Shown piece after piece: positions 1 to 8,954 of a DNA stretch of 64,000 nt. Every line of letters begins with the position of its first letter. Position 1 is the first letter of the stretch. The translations under genes and the position numbers were made by a program. This DNA is from AP-15 sp963845735 (GTDB lineage Bacteria > Pseudomonadota > Alphaproteobacteria > ATCC43930 > CGMCC-115725): assembly GCA_963845735.1 (NCBI GenBank), contig CAWJTR010000002.1, positions 111,383-175,382 on the forward strand. Reading direction: 5' to 3'. Under the pieces are notes generated by a model that saw only the letters and a program-made list of their open reading frames with translations, had not been told where the DNA came from and did not search any database.

Positions 1-1534
1 CAGTGTCGTTGTTGCCGGTTGTGATGTCGCGCAGCACCTTCGCGGGCCCGATCGTACTGTAGAGCAGCGCGTTGAAATTGCCGGCCCGTGCGCCGTTCAA
101 CGCGTTAATGCGGGTGATTAGGCTTCCCCATAGCGGCGCCGAGGCGCTGGTGCCGCCGACAGTCGTGAGCTTGCCGCCGATCATCACCCGATAGCCCGTC
201 GCGGGATCGGCATTGGCGGCAACATCGGGGATCGCGCGCCCGGCAAAATTGGGAGTGTTGATCGAGCGAGGCACGATGCCTTCCTGCCAACTCGGGACCG
301 GGGTGATGTCGCTGACTCCACCGCCGGTGCCGCTCCCCGGGCCGTCGTTCCAGACCACTTCGGTAATCGACATCTCCCCGTTGCTTGCCTTGCGCGCATG
401 CAAGGAGGTGCCGCCGACTGCTAGCACATAGGGGCTGCTCGCCGGGAAGTTGACATGCGCGTGGCCGTCCTGCACTTGCGCCTCGGAGCCGTCGTCGCCG
501 GTCGATACGCAGACAGTGATGCCAAGCTGCGCCACCGCCAGAAGGCTGTGATTGACATGGTCAATCGCCGCCGGCGACCACAGAACCTGGTTGCCGAACG
601 GCTGGTTCTCGTCCAAGCCCCAGCTGACCGAAAGCACCCCAGGATCATTTGTTGAATCGTTGATCACTGCGCTCAAGATGTCGACGAGGCCCTTTTCGTC
701 GAAGGTCGAGAAATAGACCGCGACTTTGGCCCCACCGGCGAGCGCGCCCGCGACCTCGACGTCGAGCATGACCTCCTCGGTCGACTCCGGGTCGGAAGCC
801 GGATCGGTGTCAACCCCGTCGACCGCGACAATCTGGATGTTCGGCGCCGGCACGCCGATTTTCTGGAAATAGGGCGCGATGTCGGATTGATTGACGCCGC
901 CACCGAATTCCAACAGTCCAATGCACTGGCTGCCGGCGTCTGCAGCGGGGAAATTGTAGATCGGCGCAAGATCGGTCGGATAGAACCACGGGTGCGATCG
1001 CGAGCCCGAGGACGTCCCCGCGGCGACCGCCCGCTGCCGATGCGGGGCGCGCCGCATGACGCGATGGTTATTGAGGCCGAAGACGCCGGTGATCGCATTG
1101 CCGACATCGGTCGGCAGCATAACCGGCCCGGTGCGGGCGTGGAAATCGCCGAGCTTGGGATGACTGTAATCGAACAGCGTGACGCCAAAGGCGCCGCTGA
1201 TATCGGCAACAGTGCCGCCGATCCCGAGCCGCGCCGAAGCGGGCTCGTTCCTTGTCACGGTTAGATGGTGAGCCGCGGCGAAATTCTCGATCGCTTTGAC
1301 TGCCGCGGGGTCCGACCCGTATTCGTTGCGCAGCTGGTCGCGGGTCATATATTTGCGCTCGCCTGGCTGCTTACCGTCTAGGGCAGAGAGGTCTGGGAGC
1401 TGTTTGAGCCGGCGAACACCTACCGTCAGCTCGATCCAGCGGTTGGGATTGGTCCTCCGTTTGGCCACCGAACCCGGCGGCAGATGATGCTGGCTGTCGG
1501 CGAGCATGCGCCGATTGGCACCAGGGCTGTTCAT
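1..1534 (-). CDS. S53 family peptidase (sedolisin/kumamolisin type), 3' end beyond window
   Basis: Secreted-type serine-carboxyl protease of the sedolisin family. The visible 511 residues read without interruption from the window edge. An N-terminal activation (pro-kumamolisin) domain covers about residues 30-160 and the catalytic domain follows. The family triad can be read as Glu254-x3-Asp258 (in STEEVMLDVEVAG) and Ser463 in GGTSASAP; the oxyanion Asp is Asp347 in STGDDGS. A likely calcium-site Asp503 (RDITTG) lies close to the cut end, so only a short C-terminus is missing. The start ATG at 1532-1534 has GGGAG seven bases upstream. There is no classical signal peptide, which is common in this family where the prodomain is long. 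An exact TGTGA-N6-TCACA site lies 84-99 bp upstream. The family assignment is firm; substrate and location are unknown. Confidence 0.9.
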   Translation of the reverse strand, partial: MNSPGANRRMLADSQHHLPPGSVAKRRTNPNRWIELTVGVRRLKQLPDLSALDGKQPGERKYMTRDQLRNEYGSDPAAVKAIENFAAAHHLTVTRNEPASARLGIGGTVADISGAFGVTLFDYSHPKLGDFHARTGPVMLPTDVGNAITGVFGLNNHRVMRRAPHRQRAVAAGTSSGSRSHPWFYPTDLAPIYNFPAADAGSQCIGLLEFGGGVNQSDIAPYFQKIGVPAPNIQIVAVDGVDTDPASDPESTEEVMLDVEVAGALAGGAKVAVYFSTFDEKGLVDILSAVINDSTNDPGVLSVSWGLDENQPFGNQVLWSPAAIDHVNHSLLAVAQLGITVCVSTGDDGSEAQVQDGHAHVNFPASSPYVLAVGGTSLHARKASNGEMSITEVVWNDGPGSGTGGGVSDITPVPSWQEGIVPRSINTPNFAGRAIPDVAANADPATGYRVMIGGKLTTVGGTSASAPLWGSLITRINALNGARAGNFNALLYSTIGPAKVLRDITTGNNDT

Positions 1535-1617
1535 CGCAATACTCCCTATGTCGTCACCCGACCGAGGGTTAGCCTCGTTGGGCGAGCTGAAGCTATAGCG
1601 GGATGAGCGCCTCCGTG

Positions 1618-1633
1618 TGTGAACCAGCTCACA
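1618..1633. promoter_or_regulatory. CRP/FNR-family type binding site (TGTGA-N6-TCACA)
   Basis: Exact match to the classical CRP half-site pair TGTGA and TCACA with a six-base spacer (ACCAGC). It sits between the S53 peptidase, which reads away from it on the minus strand, and the 3' end of the glycosylase-like gene, so the peptidase is the only gene it can serve. A second exact copy lies at 60240-60255. The role is inferred from the motif alone. Confidence 0.5.
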
Positions 1634-1669
1634 TTTTTGCAAGTTTATAAGTCCGGCGAAGCCGGCGGG

Positions 1670-2527
1670 TCAGGGCGGGGCCGCGGCTTCCATCTTTTCG
1701 CGCAGCCGGGCGAGCTTGTAGCCGAGCGCCAGATAGGAGCCCCAGGCGCCGCGGCTCGCGGCGAAGGCCGCGGGGTCGCAGTCGTGCCGCTCGCGCAAAT
1801 AGGCTACGACCGAAGAATTGACCGGGATGCGCGCGAAATCGTGCAGCAGCAGCCGGCAATGCGCCGCGGCATAAGGGCCGATGCCCTTGAGCCCGATCAG
1901 ATAATCGTGGCCCAGCCGCTCGGTCTGGCCTTCGCCGGCGGTGTCAATGGCGCCGTCGTCGAGCATCTGGCGGGTGGTGCTGATCACTGTTGGCGCGCGA
2001 AAGCCGAGCCGGGCACGCTCGCGCAGCCGCTGTTCGCCGTAGTCGAGCACCGCCTCGGGCCCCGGAAAGCTGCCGTCACCCGGCTCGGCGACCAGCGCCG
2101 CCGCCATCCGGCAGGTCGAGGACCAGCTGGTGTTGATGGTCAGCACGGTCTTGACGAAATCCTCGTAGAACGTCGAGCAGCGCAATATGCGGCCGCCGCC
2201 GCGCCCGATCAGCGCTGCGTCGTCGCCGAGGACCGCAATCGCCTCAGACGGTTGCCAATCGGCCGACAGCCAGCGCAGCACGCGGCTCCGTATCGCGTCG
2301 TCGTCCGCGGTAGTGAAACCGTCCCGATGGATGACGACCGCGCCGAGGTTCCGCTGGGCCACGGTGATCGTGCCGAGCCGGCCATCGACCCGTTCATGCC
2401 GGGCGAGGACACGCGCTTCGGGATCCCAACGCCATGGGGCCAAATGTGCCCAGCCGTGGCTCGCGACGGTCAGCCCGAGGTCGATCGGCGAGGGTAGCGG
2501 CAGCAGGATCTCGCCGGCGCCGCTCAC
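1670..2527 (-). CDS. HhH-GPD family DNA glycosylase-like protein with Asn at the catalytic Asp position
   Basis: A 285-residue protein of the helix-hairpin-helix DNA glycosylase superfamily (8-oxoguanine / 3-methyladenine type), which excises damaged bases. The hairpin reads LIGLKGIGPYAA at about residues 210-221. The segment where the family carries its catalytic Asp (typically PVD-x) reads IPVNSSV, with Asn237 in place of Asp. No four-Cys iron-sulfur loop is present. The start is GTG at 2525-2527, about 30 bp after the corrected end of the upstream metY-like gene, so the two may be co-transcribed. It could be a glycosylase subfamily using another residue, or a binding-only derivative. Superfamily membership is reasonably sure; activity is not. 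Confidence 0.75.
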   Translation of the reverse strand: MSGAGEILLPLPSPIDLGLTVASHGWAHLAPWRWDPEARVLARHERVDGRLGTITVAQRNLGAVVIHRDGFTTADDDAIRSRVLRWLSADWQPSEAIAVLGDDAALIGRGGGRILRCSTFYEDFVKTVLTINTSWSSTCRMAAALVAEPGDGSFPGPEAVLDYGEQRLRERARLGFRAPTVISTTRQMLDDGAIDTAGEGQTERLGHDYLIGLKGIGPYAAAHCRLLLHDFARIPVNSSVVAYLRERHDCDPAAFAASRGAWGSYLALGYKLARLREKMEAAAPP

Positions 2528-2557
2528 CGGTATCGTGCCGTTCCGCCGCGGTACCGG

Positions 2558-3854
2558 TCAGGCGGCGGCGAGCGCCTGAAGTCAAATCGGCAAGAATGTC
2601 GTCCGGATGTTCGATGCCGATCGACAGGCGCACATAATTGTCGGTGACGCCGGTTTGGAGCTGTTCTTCGGGCGAGAGCTGGGAATGCGTCGTCGTGGCC
2701 GGGTGGATCGCCAGGCTGCGCGAATCGCCGATGTTGGCGACATGGTAGAACATTTGCAGCGAATCGATGAAGCGCCGCCCGGCCTCGCGCCCGCCCTTCA
2801 ACTCGAAACCGAGAAGGCCGCCGTAGCCGCCCTTCAAATATGTGTCGGCGCGGCGCCGCGCTTCGCCAGTCATCAAGCTCGGATAGATGACGCGTGTGAC
2901 CTTAGGATGCTCGGACAGGAATTTGGCGGCAATCACCGCGTTGGCGCAGTGCGCGCGCATCCGAAGTGGCAAGGTCTCGAGCCCCTGGATGAAAAGGAAG
3001 GCATTGAACGGGCTCATCGGCGCACCCAGATCGCGCAGCAAAGTCACTCGCATCTTGATGATATAAGCCACCGGCCCCATCGGCTTGGTCGCCTGGGTCC
3101 ACACCGCGCCGTGGTAGCTGGGATCAGGCTGATTCAGCAGCGGAAAGCGGGCGGCGTGCTTTTCCCAATCGAAATTGCCGCCGTCGACTACGATGCCGCC
3201 GATCGAGGTACCGTGGCCGCCGATGTATTTGGTCGTCGAATGCACGACCACGGCAGCGCCGTGATCGAGCGGACGGCACAGTACTGGCGCAGCGGTGTTG
3301 TCGACGATCAGCGGCACGCCCTGCTCGCGGCCGATCTTGGCGACTTCGGCGATCGGGAACACTTCGAGTTTCGGATTGGGGAGCGTCTCTGCATAATAAC
3401 AGCGAGTTCTAGCGTCGGTCGCGCGCCGGAAATTTTCCGGATCGGCCGGATCGACGAACCGGACCTCCATCCCCATCGTCTTCATCATCGTATTGAGAAA
3501 GAGGTTCCAAGTTCCCCCATAAAGATCTGTAGAGCTTACGAAATTGTCGCCAGCCTGGCAGATGTTCTGGACCGCGAACAGCGAGGCGGCCTGGCCCGAC
3601 GCTAGCGCCAGTGCGGCGACCCCGCCCTCGAGCGCGGCGACCCGTTCTTCGAGTACCGCGTTCGTTGGGTTCATAATCCGCGTATAGATATTGCCGAGCT
3701 CGGCCAGCCCGAACAGATCGGCGGCATGTTTGCTATCGCGAAACTGATAGCTGGTGGTCTGATAGATCGGCACCGCGACCGCGGTTGTCGTCGGGTCGCT
3801 GCGGTATCCGGCATGCAGCACGAGCGTTTCCGGATGCTGGCTCTTGGTCGGCAT
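2558..3854 (-). CDS. metY: O-acetylhomoserine aminocarboxypropyltransferase (Cys/Met PLP enzyme), frameshifted at the C-terminus
   Basis: PLP-dependent enzyme that joins O-acetylhomoserine with sulfide or methanethiol in methionine synthesis. The PLP lysine is Lys209 in HSTTKYIGG, and Asp185 in PLIVDNTAAP contacts the pyridine ring. The start ATG at 3852-3854 has GGAG seven bases upstream; an in-frame GTG 36 bp further out has no such site. The reading frame as given runs on to 2394 with an Arg-rich tail that overlaps the next gene. One extra base near 2580 hides the expected end: in the next frame the sequence reads QALAAA and stops at 2558, giving about 431 residues, the normal length. I treat the tail as an artefact of a +1 error. 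Confidence 0.88.
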
Positions 3855-4019
3855 TTGAGGTCTCCGTCGAGGAGGGCGGCGGTCGCTCACTGTGCCACGT
3901 ATGAAGTTGCGGCGTAAGTGAGATTTGCAACGCGATGGACAATCGTCGCCCAGCGCAGGGGTAAACTCGCTTATTGCAGCGTTTAATGCGGGGGAAGCGA
4001 AAGACCCCAGGAGAAGGCG

Positions 4020-4256
4020 ATGGGTTCGACATTCACCTGGGCAGCAGCCGCGGCGGCCGTGACCGCTGTCCTGGCGGTGGCGGCCGTGGTTGTGATGTTT
4101 TGGAACCGGCTCGGCGCCTCGGAGATCAGCGTTGCCGGTTGGCTGGCGATGATATTCGGCATCATCATTACCCTGGCGCTCGGAATCGGGCTCATGACGT
4201 TGATGTACATCAGTAACCGGCGTGGCTATGACGAGGGCGGCCGCCGCGATTGCTGA
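4020..4256 (+). CDS. Small two-helix membrane protein
   Basis: A 78-residue protein of unknown function. Two hydrophobic segments (about residues 8-28 and 40-63) are joined by a short polar loop containing NRLGASE, and a charged tail follows. AGGAGAAGG stands directly before the ATG, so translation is likely. It precedes the XRE regulator by about 200 bp on the same strand. I recognise no family. Confidence 0.65.
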   Translation: MGSTFTWAAAAAAVTAVLAVAAVVVMFWNRLGASEISVAGWLAMIFGIIITLALGIGLMTLMYISNRRGYDEGGRRDC

Positions 4257-4464
4257 TACGATTCGTCGACTGGTCGCCGATCTATCATCGCGGGATGCTG
4301 TCGGCGACGCGAAAAAACAACCAATTCTGTGTCTTGCTACTCAACCTGGGCTTATGTCCGGCCCGGCGGGCGCTCGCGGTTTGCCGCGAATTGTCGAATG
4401 TTGCTTGCGCTTCCGCGGAACCCGATGCAACGTGATACGGGTCTGCTGCGGCGAGGGGGGTGCG

Positions 4465-4917
4465 TTGAAGAACTCGGCAAGATCCGTGGATGAGACCAAA
4501 CCGGCGCCGAAATACGGGCGCGGCACCGGTGTCCCGAACCCGATCGACATTCATGTCGGCAACCGTATCCGGATGCGCCGGTTGTTGCTCGGGATGAACC
4601 AGGAAACCCTTGCCAACGCGCTCGGCCTGACCTTTCAGCAGGTACAAAAATACGAGGGTGGCGCGAACCGCGTCAGCGCATCCCGACTTTCGGCAATGGC
4701 CGAGATCCTGAGCGTGCCGATCTCGTACTTTTTTGGCGATCTGCGGTCTGACGACGCTGAGGTCAGCCCCGAGGATCAGCGCTGGCGCGAGCAGCTTCAG
4801 AGGCCGGAAACGATCGAGTTTATCCGGCTTTATTACGCTATTCCCGACCCGATCATTCGCCAACAATTCCTTGACATGACCAAGGCGCTCGCCCAATCGG
4901 CCGAACCCAAGGCGTGA
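4465..4917 (+). CDS. XRE/Cro-family helix-turn-helix regulator
   Basis: DNA-binding regulator of about 150 residues. The HTH_3 domain spans about residues 30-85: VGNRIRMRRLLLGMNQETLA, then LTFQQVQKYEGG and NRVSASRL, ending LSVPISYFF. The last phrase is typical of a frequent alphaproteobacterial XRE type. The open frame extends further upstream, but that part looks non-coding and would overlap the previous gene. I chose TTG at 4465, preceded by GCGAGGGGGG. It lies about 100 bp before asnB and closely resembles the regulator at 8211-8672. Its target is unknown. Confidence 0.8.
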   Translation: MKNSARSVDETKPAPKYGRGTGVPNPIDIHVGNRIRMRRLLLGMNQETLANALGLTFQQVQKYEGGANRVSASRLSAMAEILSVPISYFFGDLRSDDAEVSPEDQRWREQLQRPETIEFIRLYYAIPDPIIRQQFLDMTKALAQSAEPKA

Positions 4918-5018
4918 GGCGGCGGCAAAGGGCGGCGGTTCGCGCTAGCGCCGGCGTGCGCGGTTTTCCGCCGCGATTACGCGGCAGGAACCGTGGCTTA
5001 AAGAGTAGAGGTCGGGAA

Positions 5019-6959
5019 ATGTGCGGAATTGCCGGTTTTTTGACCGCTGGAGCACCGCCGAGGGGCGGCGAGCTCGAAGCGCGGCTATGGCGGATGATCG
5101 CGACCCTGCGGCATCGCGGGCCCGATGACGAGGGCGTGTGGACTGACGGCAGGGCCGGCCTTGCCCACGCGCGACTGTCGATCATCGATCTCTCGCCGGC
5201 CGGCCATCAGCCGATGGCGAGCGCCGATGGCAATGTCTGGATTACCTACAACGGCGAGATATATAACTTTGTAGAACTCCGCCGCGAGCTGACGGCGCTG
5301 GGTTATCCGTTTCGCAGCCGCAGCGACACCGAGGTCATCGTCAATGGCTGGCACGCCTGGGGACCGCGGATCTTTTCGCGGCTGCGCGGGATGTTTGCGT
5401 TGGCGCTGTGGGACCGGCGCTCGCGACGTCTGATTCTGGCTCGAGATCGCATCGGCAAAAAACCGCTCTATTGGGCGCGTACCGGCACCGGGTTTGTGTT
5501 CGGCTCGGAGATCAAGGCTGTGCTCGCCTGGCCGGGCGTGTCGCGCATGCCCGATCTAGCGGCGATCGACCATTATCTGACATTGCAATATGTGCCGGCG
5601 CCGCAAACCGCCTTTGCCGGGATCCGCAAGCTGCCGGCCGCGCATTATCTGACCATCTCAGCAGCCGCCGACGGCGGTGTCGACGAGCCTGAGCTGGTGC
5701 GCTACTGGCGACTGACGCGCCCGCCTGGCGTCCCGAGATCGCGGCCGCTGCACGAACTGCGCGCCGAACTCGTGGCACACCTCGAAGAGGCGGTGCGTGT
5801 TCGCCTGGTCTCGGATGTGCCGCTCGGCGCCTTCCTGTCGGGCGGCGTCGATTCCTCGGCCGTGGTGGCGATGATGGCGCGCGCCGGCGGCGGCAGGGTC
5901 AAAACCTTCTCGATCGGTTTCGCCGCCAAGGAATACGACGAGACCCGCTATGCCCGGATGGTGGCGCAGCGTTACGGCACGGACCACGAGGAGCAGGTTG
6001 TCGAGCCCGACGCGGTGGCGGTGGTGCCGCGGCTGGTATGGCACTATGGCGAGCCCTTTGCCGACCCCTCGGCGATCCCGACCTGGTATGTCGCCGAACT
6101 CGCTCGGCGCCGAGTCAAGGTGGCGCTGACCGGCGATGGCGGCGACGAATGCTTTCTTGGCTATGGCCGATACCGGGCGATGCGCTATCTCGACCGCCTC
6201 GACCGGCTGCCACGCTGGGGCCGCGAGCGACTGGCCCAGCTGCTCGCCGCAGCCCCCCGGCCGCTGCAGCGGCGATTAAAGCTGCGCCAGATCCGCGCCG
6301 TGCTTCAGGCGCCGGGGAACTCACCGGCCCAGCGCTACGCCCCGACGATCGCGTTCTTTGCCGACCGCGACAAACGCGAGGGCTATGGCGAGGAGATGCG
6401 CACGCATCTCGATCACTCCGCCGCCGATCTGCTCGATCCTTATTTCGCCGAGGCGGAAAGCCTGGTCGCCGGCGCCAACCTGGCCGATATTCACACCTAT
6501 CTGCCCGACGATCTGATGGTGAAGGTCGACGTCGCCACCATGGCGCACGGCCTCGAAGCGCGATCGCCACTGCTCGATCCTATGCTGCTGGAATGGGCGG
6601 CCGGGCTGCCGGATTCGGTCAAGATGGCCGGCGGGGTCACCAAGGCGTTGTTCAAAACAGCGATGGCGCCCTATCTGCCACGCGAAATCCTCTATCGGGC
6701 AAAGCGCGGCTTCGGCTGCCCGATCGACCGTTGGTTTCGCGGCGAGCTCAAGGAGCTGGCCTATGATACCTTGCTGTCGCAGAGCGCGCGCGAGCGCGGG
6801 GTGTTCCGGCCGGATTACGTCGACCGTCTGCTCGACGAACACTGCACGTTCCGCTTCGATCACCAGAACCGGCTGTGGGCCCTGTTGATGCTCGAACTGT
6901 GGTTCCGGATGTGGATCGACGCGCCCGCAGACGCCGCGGTGCTGCAGCCGGCGGCTTAG
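5019..6959 (+). CDS. asnB: Asparagine synthase (glutamine-hydrolysing)
   Basis: Makes asparagine from aspartate, ATP and glutamine in the cytoplasm. The protein is 646 residues with start MCGIAGF, so Cys2 becomes the nucleophile of the class II glutaminase domain (about residues 2-215). The synthetase domain carries the ATP-binding PP-loop LSGGVDSSA at about residues 273-281. An open frame upstream of this ATG cannot be real because the amidotransferase Cys must be N-terminal. The length is slightly above the usual 550-630, as in amidotransferases linked to surface polysaccharide loci, but no such locus is nearby. The lipid kinase gene follows after 43 bp. Confidence 0.92.
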   Translation: MCGIAGFLTAGAPPRGGELEARLWRMIATLRHRGPDDEGVWTDGRAGLAHARLSIIDLSPAGHQPMASADGNVWITYNGEIYNFVELRRELTALGYPFRSRSDTEVIVNGWHAWGPRIFSRLRGMFALALWDRRSRRLILARDRIGKKPLYWARTGTGFVFGSEIKAVLAWPGVSRMPDLAAIDHYLTLQYVPAPQTAFAGIRKLPAAHYLTISAAADGGVDEPELVRYWRLTRPPGVPRSRPLHELRAELVAHLEEAVRVRLVSDVPLGAFLSGGVDSSAVVAMMARAGGGRVKTFSIGFAAKEYDETRYARMVAQRYGTDHEEQVVEPDAVAVVPRLVWHYGEPFADPSAIPTWYVAELARRRVKVALTGDGGDECFLGYGRYRAMRYLDRLDRLPRWGRERLAQLLAAAPRPLQRRLKLRQIRAVLQAPGNSPAQRYAPTIAFFADRDKREGYGEEMRTHLDHSAADLLDPYFAEAESLVAGANLADIHTYLPDDLMVKVDVATMAHGLEARSPLLDPMLLEWAAGLPDSVKMAGGVTKALFKTAMAPYLPREILYRAKRGFGCPIDRWFRGELKELAYDTLLSQSARERGVFRPDYVDRLLDEHCTFRFDHQNRLWALLMLELWFRMWIDAPADAAVLQPAA

Positions 6960-7002
6960 CCGCCGGCGGCCGCCCATTGCTTCCGTCCGCGCCGAGGCGC
7001 GC

Positions 7003-7947
7003 TTGCCCCGACGAATCCTTGTCATCTTCAATCCAGCGGCGGGGCGGGAACGACGTCACGCCAAACGCCTCGGCCGCGTCGTCGCCGAACTCGAACGCCG
7101 GGGCTGCACGGTCACGATCCTCCCGACCGGCGCTCCTGGCGATGCCGAGCAGCTGGCGCGCGAGGCCGACCCCGCTTTCGATCTGATCGTGGCTGCCGGC
7201 GGGGACGGCACCGTCAACGAGGTGGCGAATGGAATCTTCGCCGCGTCGCGGCCGCTGGCGGTGCTACCGCTTGGGACCGGCAACGTGCTGGCGAACGAGA
7301 TTGGCCTGCCGCGCGATCCGCGACGGCTCGCTGGGGTGATCGCCGACGGGACACCAAAGCCGATCTGGCCGGGCCGCGCCGGCGATCGCCTGTTCCTCGC
7401 GATGATCGGGGTTGGATTCGATGCCGAGGTGCTCGGCGCGCTCGACCCGTGGCTGAAGCGTCGAATCGGCAAGCTGGCCTTTATCTGGGCAATCCTCGTA
7501 TGTCTGGGCCGCTATCGCCGAGGGGAGTTCGTCGTCGGCACCGAGGGCGGCGCGTATCGCGCTGCCTCGGCAATAGTCACCACGGGACGCCTTTACGCTG
7601 GGCGATTTATCATCGCGCCCGATGCCCGGTTGGACGTCCCGCTGCTACATATCGTGCTGTTTCGAAGGGCGGGGCGGCTCGCCGTTCTGCGCTATCTCGG
7701 CGCGATGTTGCTGGGTAGGCTGCACCGGCTGGCGGACGTCTCGATCCTCACTGCGCGGCGCGCGTCGGTCGCCGCGGGCAAACCCGCCGCGGCTGGACCT
7801 TCGGTGGTGCAGACCGACGGTGAAATTCGCGGCCGGTTGCCGCTGGCGATCGAGATCGCCGCAAGTCCGCTGCTCCTCGTCCAACCCGCCGCCGTGTCGC
7901 CTGCGATCAGTGGAACCGCACCGCAGCGCCGCTTGTTTGACCGATAG
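7003..7947 (+). CDS. Diacylglycerol kinase-family lipid kinase (YegS-like)
   Basis: A 314-residue member of the DAGK catalytic-domain family, which phosphorylates diacylglycerol, sphingosine-like or related lipids at the membrane. The nucleotide-binding signature AAGGDGTVNEVANG is at about residues 63-76 and the LPLGTGNVLANE motif at about 88-99. The proposed start is TTG at 7003 with GAGG five bases upstream; no better start is visible. It is 43 bp downstream of asnB and probably co-transcribed. The specific lipid substrate cannot be told. Confidence 0.85.
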   Translation: MPRRILVIFNPAAGRERRHAKRLGRVVAELERRGCTVTILPTGAPGDAEQLAREADPAFDLIVAAGGDGTVNEVANGIFAASRPLAVLPLGTGNVLANEIGLPRDPRRLAGVIADGTPKPIWPGRAGDRLFLAMIGVGFDAEVLGALDPWLKRRIGKLAFIWAILVCLGRYRRGEFVVGTEGGAYRAASAIVTTGRLYAGRFIIAPDARLDVPLLHIVLFRRAGRLAVLRYLGAMLLGRLHRLADVSILTARRASVAAGKPAAAGPSVVQTDGEIRGRLPLAIEIAASPLLLVQPAAVSPAISGTAPQRRLFDR

Positions 7948-8006
7948 CCAACGCCCTACCGGGCAATTCCACGCAACTCTCGGATGGGTTGGCGAAGGAG
8001 GAGAGC

Positions 8007-8183
8007 ATGCTTTACTGGGCGCTGGTCTTTCTAATCATTGCGCTGATTGCCGGGTTTCTCGGTTTTGGCGGAGTCGCGTTTGCCGCCGCCGGCATTGCCA
8101 AGATATTGTTCTTCATCTTCCTGGTCATTTTCGTGATCGCGCTGGTGACGGGCTTCGCCGGCCGGCGGCGTCCTCCGATTTGA
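8007..8183 (+). CDS. DUF1328 family membrane protein
   Basis: A 58-residue protein of the DUF1328/YtjA family: MLYWALVFLIIALIAGFLGF, then a second hydrophobic stretch (FFIFLVIFVIALVTGF) and a basic end. Function is unknown across the family, which is very common in proteobacteria. GGAGGAG lies just before the ATG. An in-frame upstream start would add only a few polar residues and would overlap the ribosome site. Confidence 0.85.
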   Translation: MLYWALVFLIIALIAGFLGFGGVAFAAAGIAKILFFIFLVIFVIALVTGFAGRRRPPI

Positions 8184-8210
8184 CCTGGCCGGCGGTTTTC
8201 CCGCGGCCGC

Positions 8211-8672
8211 TCACTCGGCGGCGAGCACGCGCGCCAGCTGGCTCAGCGCCTCCTGGTGACGCTCGTTCGGGATCTGGGCAAAGTTTCGGGCGAGCTCCAG
8301 GCACATTCTTTCGCGCGGACTGACCGCGCGATCGCCGTCCTGTTTGAGACCATCGAAAAAATAGCTGACCGGCACGCTGAGCACGTGGGCGATCTCAAAT
8401 AGCCGGCCGGCTGAAACCCGATTGATCGCCCGCTCGTATTTGTGCGCCTGCTGATAGGTGACGCCGATCAAATCCGCGAGCTGCTGTTGCGTCAACCCGA
8501 GCATGATCCGCCGTTCGCGGACGCGAGCCCCGACATGGCGATCGACGTCCTGAGTTCGGCTCGTCGAGCGCCGGGTCGAGGGCGCGACGCGCGATGCGTC
8601 TATATGGCTCGCGCCGTCGGGTTGCAGCTTGTCGGTATGACGCGCCGTGATCTTCGCTTCCTGCTCTCTCAT
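8211..8672 (-). CDS. XRE/Cro-family helix-turn-helix regulator (paralogue type of 4465-4917)
   Basis: A 153-residue regulator. A basic, likely disordered N-terminus (residues 1-45) precedes an HTH_3 domain reading VGARVRERRIMLGLTQQQLA, GVTYQQAHKYERAINRVSAGRL and LSVPVSYFF. It resembles the regulator at 4465-4917 along the whole HTH and into the tail. GAGGT precedes the ATG at 8670-8672. The gene converges on the DUF1328 gene with a 27 bp gap. Confidence 0.85.
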   Translation of the reverse strand: MREQEAKITARHTDKLQPDGASHIDASRVAPSTRRSTSRTQDVDRHVGARVRERRIMLGLTQQQLADLIGVTYQQAHKYERAINRVSAGRLFEIAHVLSVPVSYFFDGLKQDGDRAVSPRERMCLELARNFAQIPNERHQEALSQLARVLAAE

Positions 8673-8954
8673 CTCGCACCTCGATCAGGTCGTGAGGCCC
8701 GTGCCGCGCGAGGAGGCACTCGTTTTGCCGGTGCTGCTGGCCGCGTCGTCAGAACGCCGACGCTAGCTTTGGCCGCCATGCTCAACCACATGGCGTCGGC
8801 GTATGGAACGGTTGCGATGTGGCAATTTTTGGGCAGCCCTACCGCTACCGCGGTGCACCGCGCCACTCACATTTGCGTTTCGTGCATGCCCTCCGCGTTG
8901 ACAGCGTACCCGCGCCGATGATACCGACCTTGCTCCGTTCTGAACCGTCGATCG

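Noticed and set aside
2394..2557. C-terminal extension of the metY-like protein
   Set aside because: The Arg-rich tail overlaps the next gene and follows a one-base slip; the expected QALAAA end plus stop lies in the adjacent frame at 2558.
2607..3605. A 332-residue plus-strand open frame
   Set aside because: It lies fully inside the metY-like gene on the other strand, whose PLP motifs are unmistakable; no ribosome site.
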